Shown here in pieces: positions 45,539 to 56,151 of a stretch of 64,000 bases of DNA. Each line of letters begins with the position of its first letter. Within the stretch, counting starts at the first letter, position 1. The position numbers were made by a program, and so were the translations under genes. The notes below the pieces were generated by a model. The model was not told the origin of the DNA. It did not search any database and saw only the letters and a list, made by a program, of their open reading frames with translations. Origin of the DNA: Hyphodiscus hymeniophilus (taxonomy: Eukaryota; Ascomycota; Leotiomycetes; Helotiales; Hyphodiscaceae); the NCBI GenBank assembly GCA_016508695.1, contig VNKQ01000014.1, forward strand, positions 1,240,001 to 1,304,000, in the 5' to 3' direction.

Positions 45539-47977
45539 TTGGAATTTTCAGGACTTGAGAGGCAGCGTCAAATATTCTTGGCGTTGGAAGGTGTTTGAAG
45601 GATTGATCATAAGGATACATTGCAATTGGAGCATTTGGTCAATCCTTGCGTCACGTTTCACAAACGAGCTGATCACGTTGTCTCTACGGACTTTCAGTTG
45701 TTGTGCCTTCTGTGAACAGCTCTGGGTCGGATTGGGTGCCTGACGGTTTAATGAACCAGCCGTTTGAGGCTCAGAGATGCCTGCATCTTTTCCACCCTGG
45801 AAGCGGCTGTCAGAATGATTCCCACGGCTCCGCCTTGGATTGCTCGCTCTTGATACAGCTCAGTCATCTCGGGCGTTGCTTACTAAATATCATCTTGAAA
45901 TAGATCGCCTGCTTTTCCCCAGAACAGGTCTCAACCGCATCCCGTCAAATGAGACCTCGGATACGTCCACTCATCTCGTGTCGCCCCCTCCTATAAGTTC
46001 CGGCTATTACTCTTCTGAAAATAGGCCGAAATTACTGTTCGTGTGTTGTGCAGCCATGTCGGACGTCCACTCCTCTTTGAGTCGGGGACAATCACGTGTG
46101 GAACGGCTCTGGGCGGCTCGATGTTAAATTTAACCGGACGATTGATATGACCCCGCCATCGCACCCGTCTCGGGGCCTTCCAGTCTTCCAGAACGCCGTC
46201 GTTCAGTAAACTACTCGTAACATGCTTGTATCTTCATAGCACATGTCGGCACTTGACCGCTCATCTCCCAGAACTCAAGGACGGCAATTCTTTGCCTGCA
46301 GGTATGCGATAGGATTGGATCATTGGATGGCCATCTGGCCAGTCGTCTTTGGGGAAAGGTCGGGTCAGCAGACGATACGAGAAAGAGCGAAAAAGCCTCA
46401 GGTGTCCTTGTCCTGTTTGGTCTCCCCCCTGGTCGGTCTGTCCAGAACCTTTCGCCTCGCTGGCCAATGTGCAGTTGATGCGGCTCCAGCACTTTTAGGC
46501 TCATGGGGATCGTGGCGTGGCTCACGCAGCGACACCGCATTAGGGTAGCCTCAGGGTAGCTTCAGGGTAGCCTCCTCCTAACTGGACCTGGCGGGTGGGA
46601 GTGCTGGATTCGTGGAGCTGCAGAAAACGGCTGGGAGGAGTCGAGTGACCATCATTGACCAGTCAACGGAGGAATACTGCGCACACGAATGGAGGTTAAC
46701 TAAAATGGCGGGACTGTCGCGTTGAGAGAGGGAATGGGATGGATGCTCGCATGCTGTGTTGCGCTGGGTTGGGTTGGGTTGGGGTGCTGTCACTGCTGTG
46801 CGTGGTCCTCCTGCTTATGACTTGGGTTTGGTTTTGCCTCCTCCCCTTGTTCCCTTGAGAGGTGGGCATCCGCTGCTTTTCCATTGATGAGTGAAGAAGT
46901 TGCGGAGGCTGCGAGCGAGTGAGGGGCAATATTATCCATCCATGGCGTCTCGTCCAATACATGCCAAGCCAGGCTACCTCTGTACCTCGACGCTGCATGT
47001 CACAGCATGTGCCTCATCCACTGCTTGAGCCCATTCGCGGATCTAACAAGATAGGGCCGTCTTGCAGTTGGTGTTGGAACTTGGAGTCGTAGTCGCAGAG
47101 AGTAAGGCAGAGTTGGGACTGCGCTGACTGCCGGCCGGCGGTGCGTAGATGCGAGGGATATGGGGAGATTCCTTCTGCGGCGTATACTTCCTCATCTGGG
47201 TAGGAGTTAGAATCAGAGAGAGAATTATAATTATGATCGTATCCGTAGAATTAGATGTAGAATTTGAACAATTCTTACCTTACGCACAATGGTTGTATGC
47301 TCTGCCGTAGTCTTGTTGGACATGGACTCGTCTGTATTGCGGCGCATCCCTGTATTTTTGAGGCTGTGAACTTGAAAAGCTCGGAGGTCGCTCGCATAAT
47401 CCTCGAATTCGTGGGGTTCATCGTCGCCGCCCGCTGCCCACACAGCTAATCTATCCCTTCCCATCCGATCCTTCCCACACCCTCGCAAGAGCGAACTCTG
47501 AGGGAGCTTCGTTCTTCTCTTTATCTCTTCCTCGCCAGCAGCCCTTCCGCTTCTTACTTTTACATGCGCGATTACCTCAATTCCCTGATCTTTTCCTACA
47601 TACCGCAACCGCACACCTACCTTATATCCCACCCCATACGAGACCAAATCATATGAGACTAGACCACCCACCACACCACACTGCTGCGCCCACTCACTCC
47701 CATATCTCCACGATCATCCGCCCGGATCTCTTTCTATCTAACGGCTTGGACGACCTGAACTCTATCACTCTTGCTCTTCGGCTCCCTACCGGATCCCGTA
47801 CTACCGCCCCAGTCGCAAATAACAGCCTCTCTTTCGCCGCATACCTCTAGTCAATCCATGCTAGTTATTCGTTGTCGCATGGTCACCTCTGGCTGATATG
47901 CTGTGATTATCCGCATCTCTCCCAATCCTGTGTGCAACAGCAATATCTCTGTTTCCGATGGCGATCTGACATAAAGT
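45539..47977. other. 2.4-kb gene-poor region upstream of the C2H2 zinc-finger gene
   Basis: No motif-bearing frame. It contains three direct 11-bp copies of AGGGTAGCCTC (46542-46574, one copy with T for C), and GGGTT repeated three times at about 46766-46780. The final ~500 bases are pyrimidine-rich, like a long 5' leader and promoter. Large upstream regions are usual for fungal regulators, so this is probably control sequence. Confidence 0.45.
46542..46574 (+). repeat. Three tandem 11-bp repeats
   Basis: AGGGTAGCCTC is repeated three times, the middle copy having TTC. Could be a repeated protein-binding site or simple slippage. Confidence 0.85.
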
Positions 47978-49541
47978 ATGACTGAAGTCGGGAACCACCA
48001 ACAATCTGCTGCTCTCTCGAACGACGTTTACGACCCGGACGATGTGGGATTGCGCGACAGCCCGCCATTAAGAGCTATGAAGGTCAATCTCACCCCTTCG
48101 CCGAGTCCGCCGCCGGTCGCCCCCCTCCCTCCAGTCAGTCCAGATTCCAGTCCCGACAGCCCTGGTCGCAAAGGTTCTAATCGTCAAAAGATTCGTCCCA
48201 GTCAGGGAGATGCTGTGTTGGTCTCATTTATGGATGGAGGAAAGCGACCTGATATTGCGCGACAGGCCGGCGCGCAACCCCTGGCGTGGCACAATGAGGA
48301 TGAGGAGGAGTCTGTGAAAGGCATCGAGGTCAACGTCAGCGTTGAGAAGGACAGGGTTGATGAGTTGACGGCGCTGGCGCAGAACGCGTTCAGAGCGCAT
48401 GAGGCCCAGGCTGCACAGAGTTCGTCGCAAACTACACCAGCGGGGCCTATACTCAAGATCAATACACCAGAATCGAACGGCTATGCAGAGGGGGAACCAA
48501 TGGAGGATGTGAAGCCGACTCTACCTTCAATCGCTGCGACCTTTATCGCAGAACCCCGCGAACATCCATCAACAGACACGTTAGCCAAACCAGAGATCAA
48601 GACATCAGAAGGCGAACTACCACCTATACTTCCACAGTCTCCGCAATCCAATCTCTCCAATGGTCACGCGAACACACCCATCACTCTACCTTCGATATCC
48701 GACCAGCTCGGAGACATCAACCATCTTACAGAAGCAGGAGCTACGGCTGATTCGCCCTTCGCACAGTCGCCCCCAGGTAGACCAGGCCCTCCTCGATTCT
48801 CCTCGATTGCAGGCCAGGGATCACCCCCAAAATCGCCCCATGATCAGTTCCGGCCACAACTTCCTTCACCTGGCCGCGGCCCTCCTTATTACTATGGCGC
48901 CAATACTATTCGGCGACCTTCAGAAGGGGGCCAATATCCAAATCCAGCCGAATATAGTACTCCTAACACGAACAACATTGAGACACCGAGCACTGATGTG
49001 TCCTCAACGCCTTCGATACCCATCGATCGTATGAGTATTGATGGTATTACGAACCCTCAGATTGGTGGTTTCCAATGTACTTATCCTGGCTGTACTGCGC
49101 AACCCTTCCAAACTCAGGTTAGTCTATCAGCTCGTGTTTAGTTGAAGGTCTAATGTAAACAGTATCTCCTGAATTCCCATGCAAACGTCCATTCATCCAA
49201 CCGGCCGCACTACTGCAGTGTAAAAGGATGTCCTAGAAGCGAAGGCGGAAAGGGATTCAAGCGCAAGAATGAGATGATCAGACATGGTCTAGTGCACGAT
49301 TCTCCTGGCTATGTTTGTCCATTCTGTCCAGATCGAGAACACAAGTACCCTCGGCCTGACAATCTCCAACGGTAAGCCATTTTCGTGACTTGGTATTCGT
49401 TCCGTCTCTAATGTGTAATATAGGCATGTCAGAGTTCATCACGTGGATAAGGATAAAGATGATGCACAGCTCAGAGACGTGTTATTACAGAGACCCGAAG
49501 GACCGAGCAGAGGCAGACGGCGTCGAGGTGCAACATCATGA
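47978..49541 (+). CDS. C2H2 zinc-finger protein, probable transcription factor
   Basis: Exons 47978-49117, 49163-49371 and 49424-49541 give 488 residues. The N-terminal 350 residues are proline/serine-rich and disordered. Zinc-binding modules then follow: FQCTYPGCTAQPFQTQ|YLLNSHANVH, HYCSVKGCPRSEGGKGFKRKNEMIRHGLVH, and YVCPFCPDREHKYPRPDNLQR|HVRVHH. Each has C-x(2-4)-C and H-x(3-4)-H spacing, and introns fall within fingers. The end RGRRRRGATS is basic. The finger block is strongly conserved in Ascomycota, but I know no characterised name. The real stop (49539-49541) lies in exon 3; reading through exon 1 without splicing would stop at once. Confidence 0.88.
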
Positions 49542-51075
49542 CAAATATCCACTGTTCAGGAAGCCCTTCGGATCCACATGGCAATAGGGCACTGAGCAGC
49601 AACCATATTTAGCATTCAGCACATCAATACTCTCCCACATCATAATTCCAGAACAGAAAGAGCAAGTTAGCTACTTTGATCACTCAAGTTGAGTCTAAAG
49701 CATGGAATTTAGGGAGGAGCTTACTAGGTACCGGTGGGTTACAGTCGGATTGTGGGAACTTTGCAAAGGCGTTAGTGGCAGGTTTCCGGGGGAGCGCAAC
49801 GAATGATGACTTTTGATCGGAGTATTGGCGTATTGGGGATACCAGAGAAGCGGCTTTCATTAGCTATGGAAGGGTGACCACGGAGGTCCAGGGAGGTCCG
49901 GGGAGCATATTCTTGCTGGCGCATTTCACTACAGTTACAAAGTCTACAAGCTTTCGCTGCTGCATTTTGCTTGCAGACTGTACCCTGCTGTACGCTGCGC
50001 CTCGCTATGTCAACACACTGTCGTTGTCATGTTGGGCACTACAGATTTGTGGACTGTGTTCGTGTCTATATCGGCTTGTTGTAAATGAATGAGCCATCTC
50101 ACGTTGCCGCTAATCTACCAGTAGAGTTCTACCACACCCTTTTGGCGCAGCGGAATCGTGAGGCTATTATTTGGCCCCTGAAGAGAGCGTAAAGTAGCGT
50201 ATCTATTTCTACTCCTTCCTCTCAATCCACCCGCCGAGACAGCGCTTCAATTCGTCTACTGGAGAGTGCAACACGCGGGAACCTCGAACGAGGAGAGTGG
50301 AATCCCTCATTGATATTCTTGCCCTCTTTCCTTTCCATACCTGCTAGCTAACTAGCTCGTCACCCTGCGCTCTATACCTGCCATGCGTGACAAATTGATA
50401 TATACATATGTAAATACATATATGCATCTCTCTCTTTCTCTCTTTATTTCCCTGGCGCTCCCCGAACCACTCACCGGGTGATGTGGGAAACGAAGGTGAA
50501 TGAACTGCTCGTTGCAAGTCTGCAAGTCTGCAAGTCGGTGTTCGTGAAGGGTCTTTCTTTGTGATCCGACTCTCCGACTCGATTTCTTGAATTACGTCTT
50601 GTCTATACCTCAGGTACAGGCGGTGATTCTCGGCCGGCTAGTGGACGTCTCGTGGCTTGTCTAAGTGTCTCAATATTAAAAGTAAGCTGACGTGAATAAA
50701 AGATTGAAAGATTGAAAGATCCGATCATTAAAGTTTTGGACGAGGGGCTAGAGGAGCGATGGATTTCAGGATAGGAAATTTCTAGCCATGCGTACCTTTC
50801 TTGTATTGACTGTATCGACGGACGGCTGGCTGCATTGATTGTATGGGGGTTTGAAGAGGTGAGGTAGAGAGTATACTTTTATCTATATTCGCATCTGCTA
50901 GACTCCTGCTCAAAAGCAGCTCGAATGTATGCACTCGATTGTTCTATCAATACAAGAATGCAAGGGTATCTGGCTCCAAAACTATCGCTTGCGACTGAAC
51001 CATGGTATCCTAGAAAAACAAAAGCCTCTCCCTGGCTATCTCACGACATCATCCTGTACAGCAGTGCAGCACCTC
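49542..51075. other. Intergenic between convergent genes, with simple repeats
   Basis: 1.5 kb without a supported gene. It contains CT-rich microsatellite sequence near 50427-50450, a TGCAAGTC repeat (three copies, about 50514-50537) and AGATTGAA repeats near 50700-50720. Confidence 0.5.
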
Positions 51076-52659
51076 CTATACCTGAATCGTATCCACATCC
51101 TTCTCCTTCCTATGAAACAAATGCCCCCTGCTTGCCTTCTTCTCCTTAGGCTCCTTGGGCTTCTCATCATTAATGTTGTTCCAGTGCGTAATCCCCAACT
51201 CATTGTCCCTTTTTAACCTCTCCTGATCCTTCTCACTAACCGGCACACCCTCAATGCTCTTAACATGTTTCCCCTCTACAAAACTCATGATGCCTCCACA
51301 AGCAGCTACGATGCAAGCCATAGCTACAAAGAGCCCGGTGCTCCAGGAAGGCCGGTTGTACCTGTTGAGGCCCCACATGAATCCCGACAGCACGGCTTGG
51401 AGGAACGTGTTCCACACCATTGACCAAATCACGAAATCTAGCTTCCACAATTTTGTAGGAGGGGCTCGGATGCCTGTCAAAGGTGCGTTGGGGATCTTGG
51501 ATATTGGGTAGGGGATGCAATGCTCTGGCACATTGGCCATCTCTGTCTCGATATCGGCGGGACCTAGAGTGACGGGTAGGTCTTGAGAGTCTGCCAGTCT
51601 AAACCAGCCACGGTTGATACCCGCTAACCTGCGGAGGCCCAACTCCTTCTTCTGCACTCTGTATTGAAGCAGATAATACAGATCCCTAAACCTCCAAGGA
51701 ATGGTGCCGAACCCAGTGACGCAGAACAGGGCATTTAGTATCTGGGAATCTGTCTCAATCCAGATTCGACGAGGGGAGTTGATGTCGTTGCAGGTGGGTT
51801 TACACATAGCAGGTGATGCATTACAGAGAAGTAGGAATAACATCCCACCCCATGCTACGACGTTGAGTCCGTAGACCGTTACGAGGAAGCCAATAGGTGT
51901 GATGAAAAATTTCCAGAACGCTTTCAGGAATATGCCTGTTGCCTCGCCCCACGAGTGTTTGGGTGGAAATTGGTATCCATTGTCGAATGGTTCAGTGCGA
52001 TATCGAGCATCTAGTTTCGACGGAACAATAGTGTCGGGGCTGATATTCGTATCGATGCTGCTTCGATGACTTCTTTTTGAGTGTATTCTCCCCATCTCAA
52101 TATCCTTCTCCTGGCTCTGAGAGCCTCCTCCGGTGGTAGTAATGCTGGTTGGTATAACTCCCAAAGCTGGATCCCCTTCCTCGACCGTCTCAGGCACACT
52201 CTTATGCCGGAACCCGGGTCCCTGGGCGGCTTTAGGACTATTGGAAGCACTCTCCCTTCTCGCAGCAGAGAAGTCCTCGTTCGAATTCCCTTTTCTCGAT
52301 AAGCTCTGCCTCCTTTGTTTCTCAATTACCTGTCCTTCGCCAGACCACCCGTCTGCAGTGAACGTCCCTCTTCTAACGTCTGAGATCGAGGGTATATTTG
52401 ATGCGATCTGCCCGGTGGCTATCCACATACCAGTAGGAGGATTGGATTCTGCAAAGCTTTTCGAAGCGCTTCGGATTCGGCCTTGTAGTGAGGAGGAATT
52501 TGATGGTTCTCGGCTTCGAGGAGGGTTTGTGGCGCCACTTTCTCGACGTGGCGTGGTTGGGGAATCAATTAAGGATGGGAATGCTTCTGTAGCGGTGTCC
52601 TTTATGGGAAAGTCATTTTTTCGAGAACTGCTCGGAGCTGGCGGAGGAGAGGGATCCAT
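51076..52659 (-). CDS. DUF2985-type multi-span membrane protein
   Basis: An intronless frame of 527 codons starting MDPSPPPAPSSSRKND. The first 240 residues are serine/proline-rich and disordered. A conserved core follows: FLKAFWKFFITPIGFLVTVYGLNVVAWGGMLFLLLC, then CNDINSPRRIWIETDSQILNALFCVTGFGTIPWRFRDLYYLLQYR. Further spans are WSMVWNTFLQAVLSGFMWGLNRY and FVAMACIVAACGGIMSF. The tail is lysine/glutamate-rich. The core is the DUF2985 signature found in many filamentous fungi; its function is unknown. Some databases attach rhamnosidase names to such proteins, but nothing here looks like a glycosidase. It is divergent from SEN15. Confidence 0.8.
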   Translation of the reverse strand: MDPSPPPAPSSSRKNDFPIKDTATEAFPSLIDSPTTPRRESGATNPPRSREPSNSSSLQGRIRSASKSFAESNPPTGMWIATGQIASNIPSISDVRRGTFTADGWSGEGQVIEKQRRQSLSRKGNSNEDFSAARRESASNSPKAAQGPGFRHKSVPETVEEGDPALGVIPTSITTTGGGSQSQEKDIEMGRIHSKRSHRSSIDTNISPDTIVPSKLDARYRTEPFDNGYQFPPKHSWGEATGIFLKAFWKFFITPIGFLVTVYGLNVVAWGGMLFLLLCNASPAMCKPTCNDINSPRRIWIETDSQILNALFCVTGFGTIPWRFRDLYYLLQYRVQKKELGLRRLAGINRGWFRLADSQDLPVTLGPADIETEMANVPEHCIPYPISKIPNAPLTGIRAPPTKLWKLDFVIWSMVWNTFLQAVLSGFMWGLNRYNRPSWSTGLFVAMACIVAACGGIMSFVEGKHVKSIEGVPVSEKDQERLKRDNELGITHWNNINDEKPKEPKEKKASRGHLFHRKEKDVDTIQV

Positions 52660-53431
52660 GATTGTTGAAAGGAGCGTGGTTGCTCTTTCCTTGGTAAGTT
52701 CGAAATTGAGGATATTACCAAATGTTGACTCTGTTGGATTGTCGAAATTGGCAAGGATGGGTCTAATACATTTCCGTTGATGAAAAGATGATTTATGTAG
52801 GGTGAATAACTAAAGGAGTTTTGCGAAGTCAGAATATGAAACCAGCGAACTCTCGAGATGATGTTAAGAAACGAGGTAAAGCAGGATATCAGCTGTCTCC
52901 ACGACAGCATTTAACGCTACGGCACGCCAGAATGCAAGATAAAACAGGGCCTCGGGACTTTCGCCACGGCATGGGATTGTCGATCATGGGATTTACTTGC
53001 GACAATAGCTTCAGATCGCCATCTCTTGACTCGCCTTCGGTAATTCCATACATACAATAACAGTTCTTCATTCTCTCCAGTTTCTACCGAAATTCTGCTC
53101 TTGGATGTAAGAACTGTAGTTGATTCCATGCATAAAAGGTAGGATACTAACAACCAAGTACCGAGAACCTGGCGCAGGTACTTGGTTGTATTCGCGACTT
53201 TAGATGCGCAATTTCTGCGAATGATCGTCAGATAAGTCTCTTTTTGTCACTGTCAACTCTTCCAATTCCTTTGTGCCTTTCTATATCTGTAGTTAGGACA
53301 TCTTCCTCAATCCATCGTCGATTACCTTGGAATGCCTCATTCGGATCGCGGGACAAGAAAAGTAGCGGCCCGCGTTTTCACGAACTCCTGAAAAGTCCAA
53401 ATAGATAACCAAAAATAAACAAACCACACAA
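52660..53431. promoter_or_regulatory. Divergent promoter region, DUF2985 / SEN15
   Basis: 0.77 kb between outward-reading genes, containing the perfect hairpin at 53151-53188. No gene seen. Confidence 0.5.
53151..53188 (+). repeat. Perfect 12-bp inverted repeat (hairpin)
   Basis: CAACCAAGTACC (53151-53162) and GGTACTTGGTTG (53177-53188) are exact reverse complements separated by 14 bases. It lies in a divergent promoter, so it could be a dimeric factor site. It is not followed by a T run in either direction. Confidence 0.9.
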
Positions 53432-54022
53432 ATGGCACCCTCAGCTACCACTTCCTCACCACCACCTCCCTCCGCTCTATCCCAAGCCCTCATGAGCTCG
53501 ACCGCAACCTCAGACCGTCAAGGCTACGAGCATCCCGCATATCTCCTCCATCTCGCACAAACAATCCTCCACAACCTACAATACCAACACTCCTGGACCT
53601 CCCTTCAGATCCACACCTGCTCCTCAGCCATGCTCCCCCTTCCCCGCCCCATGATCTCCGGTCTCCCGCCAAAGAGAGCATATATCCATCCCGACGAACA
53701 AGCTGAGATCATCAAAGCGGAACATGAAGCTGGGACGTCGATTGAGCAGTTTGCCGAGAGGGAATGGGTTCTGCCAACGAGTATTGGAGAGAAGTGGAGT
53801 TTGAAGAGATTTACGGGCGTCTTTGATGCGTTGGATGTTGTGCCGCCTACGGAGGATGTGGATGGAGAGATGGAGGGAGAGGGAGAGGGGGGGAGCAGTG
53901 TGGGATCGAAGTGGAGGGGTGCGAATAGACAGAAGAGGCTCCTGCTGTCTACTTTACATGACGATAGTACGGTTGTTTACTATATCATGCATGATGGGAT
54001 TGTTAAGCCAAGGCAAAATTGA
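53432..54022 (+). CDS. SEN15: tRNA-splicing endonuclease subunit Sen15
   Basis: An intronless frame of 196 residues. After a short Ser/Pro-rich start comes the Sen15 fold: HPAYLLHLAQTILHNLQYQHSW, LPLPRPMISGLPPKRAYIHPDEQ, EWVLPTSIGEKWSLKRFTGVFD, an acidic/glycine-rich insert of about 30 residues, then LLLSTLHDDSTVVYYIMHDGIVKPRQN. The HDDSTVVYYIMHDG strand is characteristic. Sen15 is a structural subunit of the Sen2-Sen34-Sen54-Sen15 enzyme that cuts both ends of canonical tRNA introns, such as the anticodon-loop intron of the tRNA-Glu gene at 29877-30018. The two genes are 23 kb apart and their presence together is probably chance. Confidence 0.88.
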   Translation: MAPSATTSSPPPPSALSQALMSSTATSDRQGYEHPAYLLHLAQTILHNLQYQHSWTSLQIHTCSSAMLPLPRPMISGLPPKRAYIHPDEQAEIIKAEHEAGTSIEQFAEREWVLPTSIGEKWSLKRFTGVFDALDVVPPTEDVDGEMEGEGEGGSSVGSKWRGANRQKRLLLSTLHDDSTVVYYIMHDGIVKPRQN

Positions 54023-55656
54023 GCTATGGAGGATGTCGCTGTACGAAAATGAGTTGAAGGGGAGATCCAAGTCAGAAGAGTTAGGTTCAGCAACAGCTGT
54101 TGTCTCGCAAACTGCTACATGCAGTCCCAGAGCATCTCATCGGTTCAAGCCAAGAGATAATGACATGACTATGTAAAATGTGAGTCTACCCGAGGTTAGT
54201 CATCCTATTTATCGGACTCTACTACTTTCTAATCATTTACGCTACTAGAAAATACTTCCTCGAGAAACTTTCAAAGCTCATGATAAGTGCGTCTGGTCAT
54301 TGGGCTCTTCCACACAGACTCTCCTTCCATGGTATGTCCAATGCCTTAAAGCAGACCAATCAAATATCCAAATATTCAAGTCTCCAAATGTCTCCTCACA
54401 GACCGTCAGTCGTTCTCCGTCATGTTGCTCAAAACGCACTTAATCCTCTTCACATGAAGACTGCAAGTGAAAATACTCAGTTCTTGAGACTATCCCCAGA
54501 CTTTGCTACATGTTGCAATCATCATACTTTGAAGCTTCCAGTGAAATTTCCAACAAGTGCCCACCACTCACATCTGACGTCTTGCGTTCCCAGTGGTCAA
54601 GAGACTCAAGACTCAATCGAAATACCATTAGTAGCTCAATATATTAGCGAGCCCCTATTGAAATTCTAGGAGCTTTCAATGTCAATAAACATGCGACGTG
54701 CAACAAATCCTCAAAGTGCCACTTACCTCTGAAGATACAAGCTTGTTGCGCGTCGCATGTCTATTGACATCGAGCACTCTCACTTCGCCATAGTATTCCA
54801 CAACAACTGAGCGATGCTATATCTAAACCAAACCACCAATGCCATTACACACAGATTTTACATTGCGTATCTCCTTCTACTTTCGTCCTCTCTCCTCTCT
54901 CCTCATCCCCTGGGATGAAATCAATTCATGCCCACGAGTGTGGAGATATCGATATGTATGAGATTGTATGCTAGGGACGTAAACTATCACATTCTTACAC
55001 CAAGGTACAAGACTATGTGCCTTCTGGGATATGATGGCCGGAGCTGTAGATATGATGGTTGCAAGGAAAGTATACACTGACCTTCGTCCTTTTATTTGAT
55101 TATTTGATTATATGATAACTTCACAAACCTGGCTCGTTTAGATGAAGGAGAGAAAAGCAGGGCATGTATCTCAGACCTACAGCCTTGTGTCTATCGTATG
55201 GTACGACTCTGATCTATCTGAGTGTAAGAGACAAGAAGGTACATTACAGCACTTACCAGTATGCATATGTGTCTCTGGCGAATTCACGTAGGTTTCTCGA
55301 GTGGGGTATAGGATTCTTCACTGCGTTGATACCTCAGACATGGAAGAGAGCGGGAAGCTTGCGTGTGATTGTAAACCCATTGATACCTTATCCATTTGAT
55401 ATGACCCTCATACACGCTCGCAAGCTGACCGAAATATGTCCTGGATCCTAGTTACACCCATAAAGAAACCCCATGCCAAAGAACCAACCCATCAATCCAT
55501 AACTCCGCTATGCAAAGCCACATTCCCATCTCCCGTCTCCCTTCTCTCATCTCGCATCTCCTGTCTCATCCCAGGCATATTCCGCTCTCCGGCCCAGCCC
55601 GACCCAAAATATCTCCCCTTATCCCAGATACACAGACACACAGACACCCAAACGCC
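54023..55656. other. Intergenic, containing a long inverted repeat
   Basis: 1.6 kb with no supported gene. A 129-codon frame at 54280-54669 has no motif. The notable element is the 27-bp inverted repeat at 54681-54769. Confidence 0.5.
54681..54769 (+). repeat. 27-bp imperfect inverted repeat with 35-bp loop
   Basis: The arm beginning TGTCAATAAACATGCGACG (54681-54707) matches the reverse complement of 54743-54769 at 25 of 27 positions. Could be a small transposable-element remnant, a hairpin RNA or a factor-binding structure. Confidence 0.9.
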
Positions 55657-56151
55657 CTACGTGACATTACAAAGCAACTCCGCCTCCAAGATGAACTTCC
55701 CCTCTTTATACTTCTCACTACTCTCATACGCCTTATCGTACTTCCAACCGACCGTCTCACCGCACTGCCTGCACGCGATGTCCCGCACGATATGCCTGCC
55801 CGTCGTCATGTTGCGCTCCGAGGGCTCGCCTGATGTGACGTTCACTACAGCGTTGAAGAGGTACGCTTTTCCGTGCTGGCCGCGGAAGTTCTGGGAATTG
55901 TCAGCGGACACGTTCACGGTCTGGGAGAGGGGATGTGTATGTGGATGTGAGGGTTTCGATTGTGGGCCGGGAGGGGCCGGGAAGAGGTGATGTGGATGTG
56001 TATGTAGATGTGTAATGTGCTTTGGTGGGAGTGCCTAGGAGGGGAAGCTTACCCGGCTTATAATATCCTCATGGTTGCTCAAATGGGCCTTGCAGTTCTT
56101 GCAGCCATAGATCTTATGGCTGTTCAAGTAGACGTTATATGCGAGACCCAT
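55657..56151 (-). CDS. Yippee-family zinc-binding protein
   Basis: Exons 56151-56053 and 55890-55657 give 110 residues, the usual Yippee length. Start MGLAYNVYLNSHKIYGCKNC; the intron of 162 nt is in phase 0 (CGG|AAC). The conserved pattern C-x2-C...C-x2-C is complete: GCKNCKAHLSNHEDIISRNFRGQ contains the first pair and IACRQCGETVGWKYDKAYE the second. RGQHGKAYLF and EKYKEGKFILEAELL are family hallmarks. Yeast Moh1 and animal Yippee proteins share this fold; Yippee-like 5 is part of the GID/CTLH ubiquitin ligase. A similar role here is inference. A long rightward open frame (55436-55990) is its antisense shadow. Confidence 0.93.

Noticed and set aside
46766..46790. GGGTT repeats resembling telomere sequence
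   Set aside because: Only three units and not TTAGGG; the region is flanked by ordinary genes.
47231..47674. 147-codon leftward frame
   Set aside because: No motif; lies in the presumed leader of the C2H2 gene.
54280..54669. 129-codon rightward frame after SEN15
   Set aside because: No motif, hydrophobic pattern or homology I recognise.
55436..55990. 184-codon rightward frame
   Set aside because: Antisense to the two-exon Yippee gene, whose zinc-binding cysteines are unmistakable.
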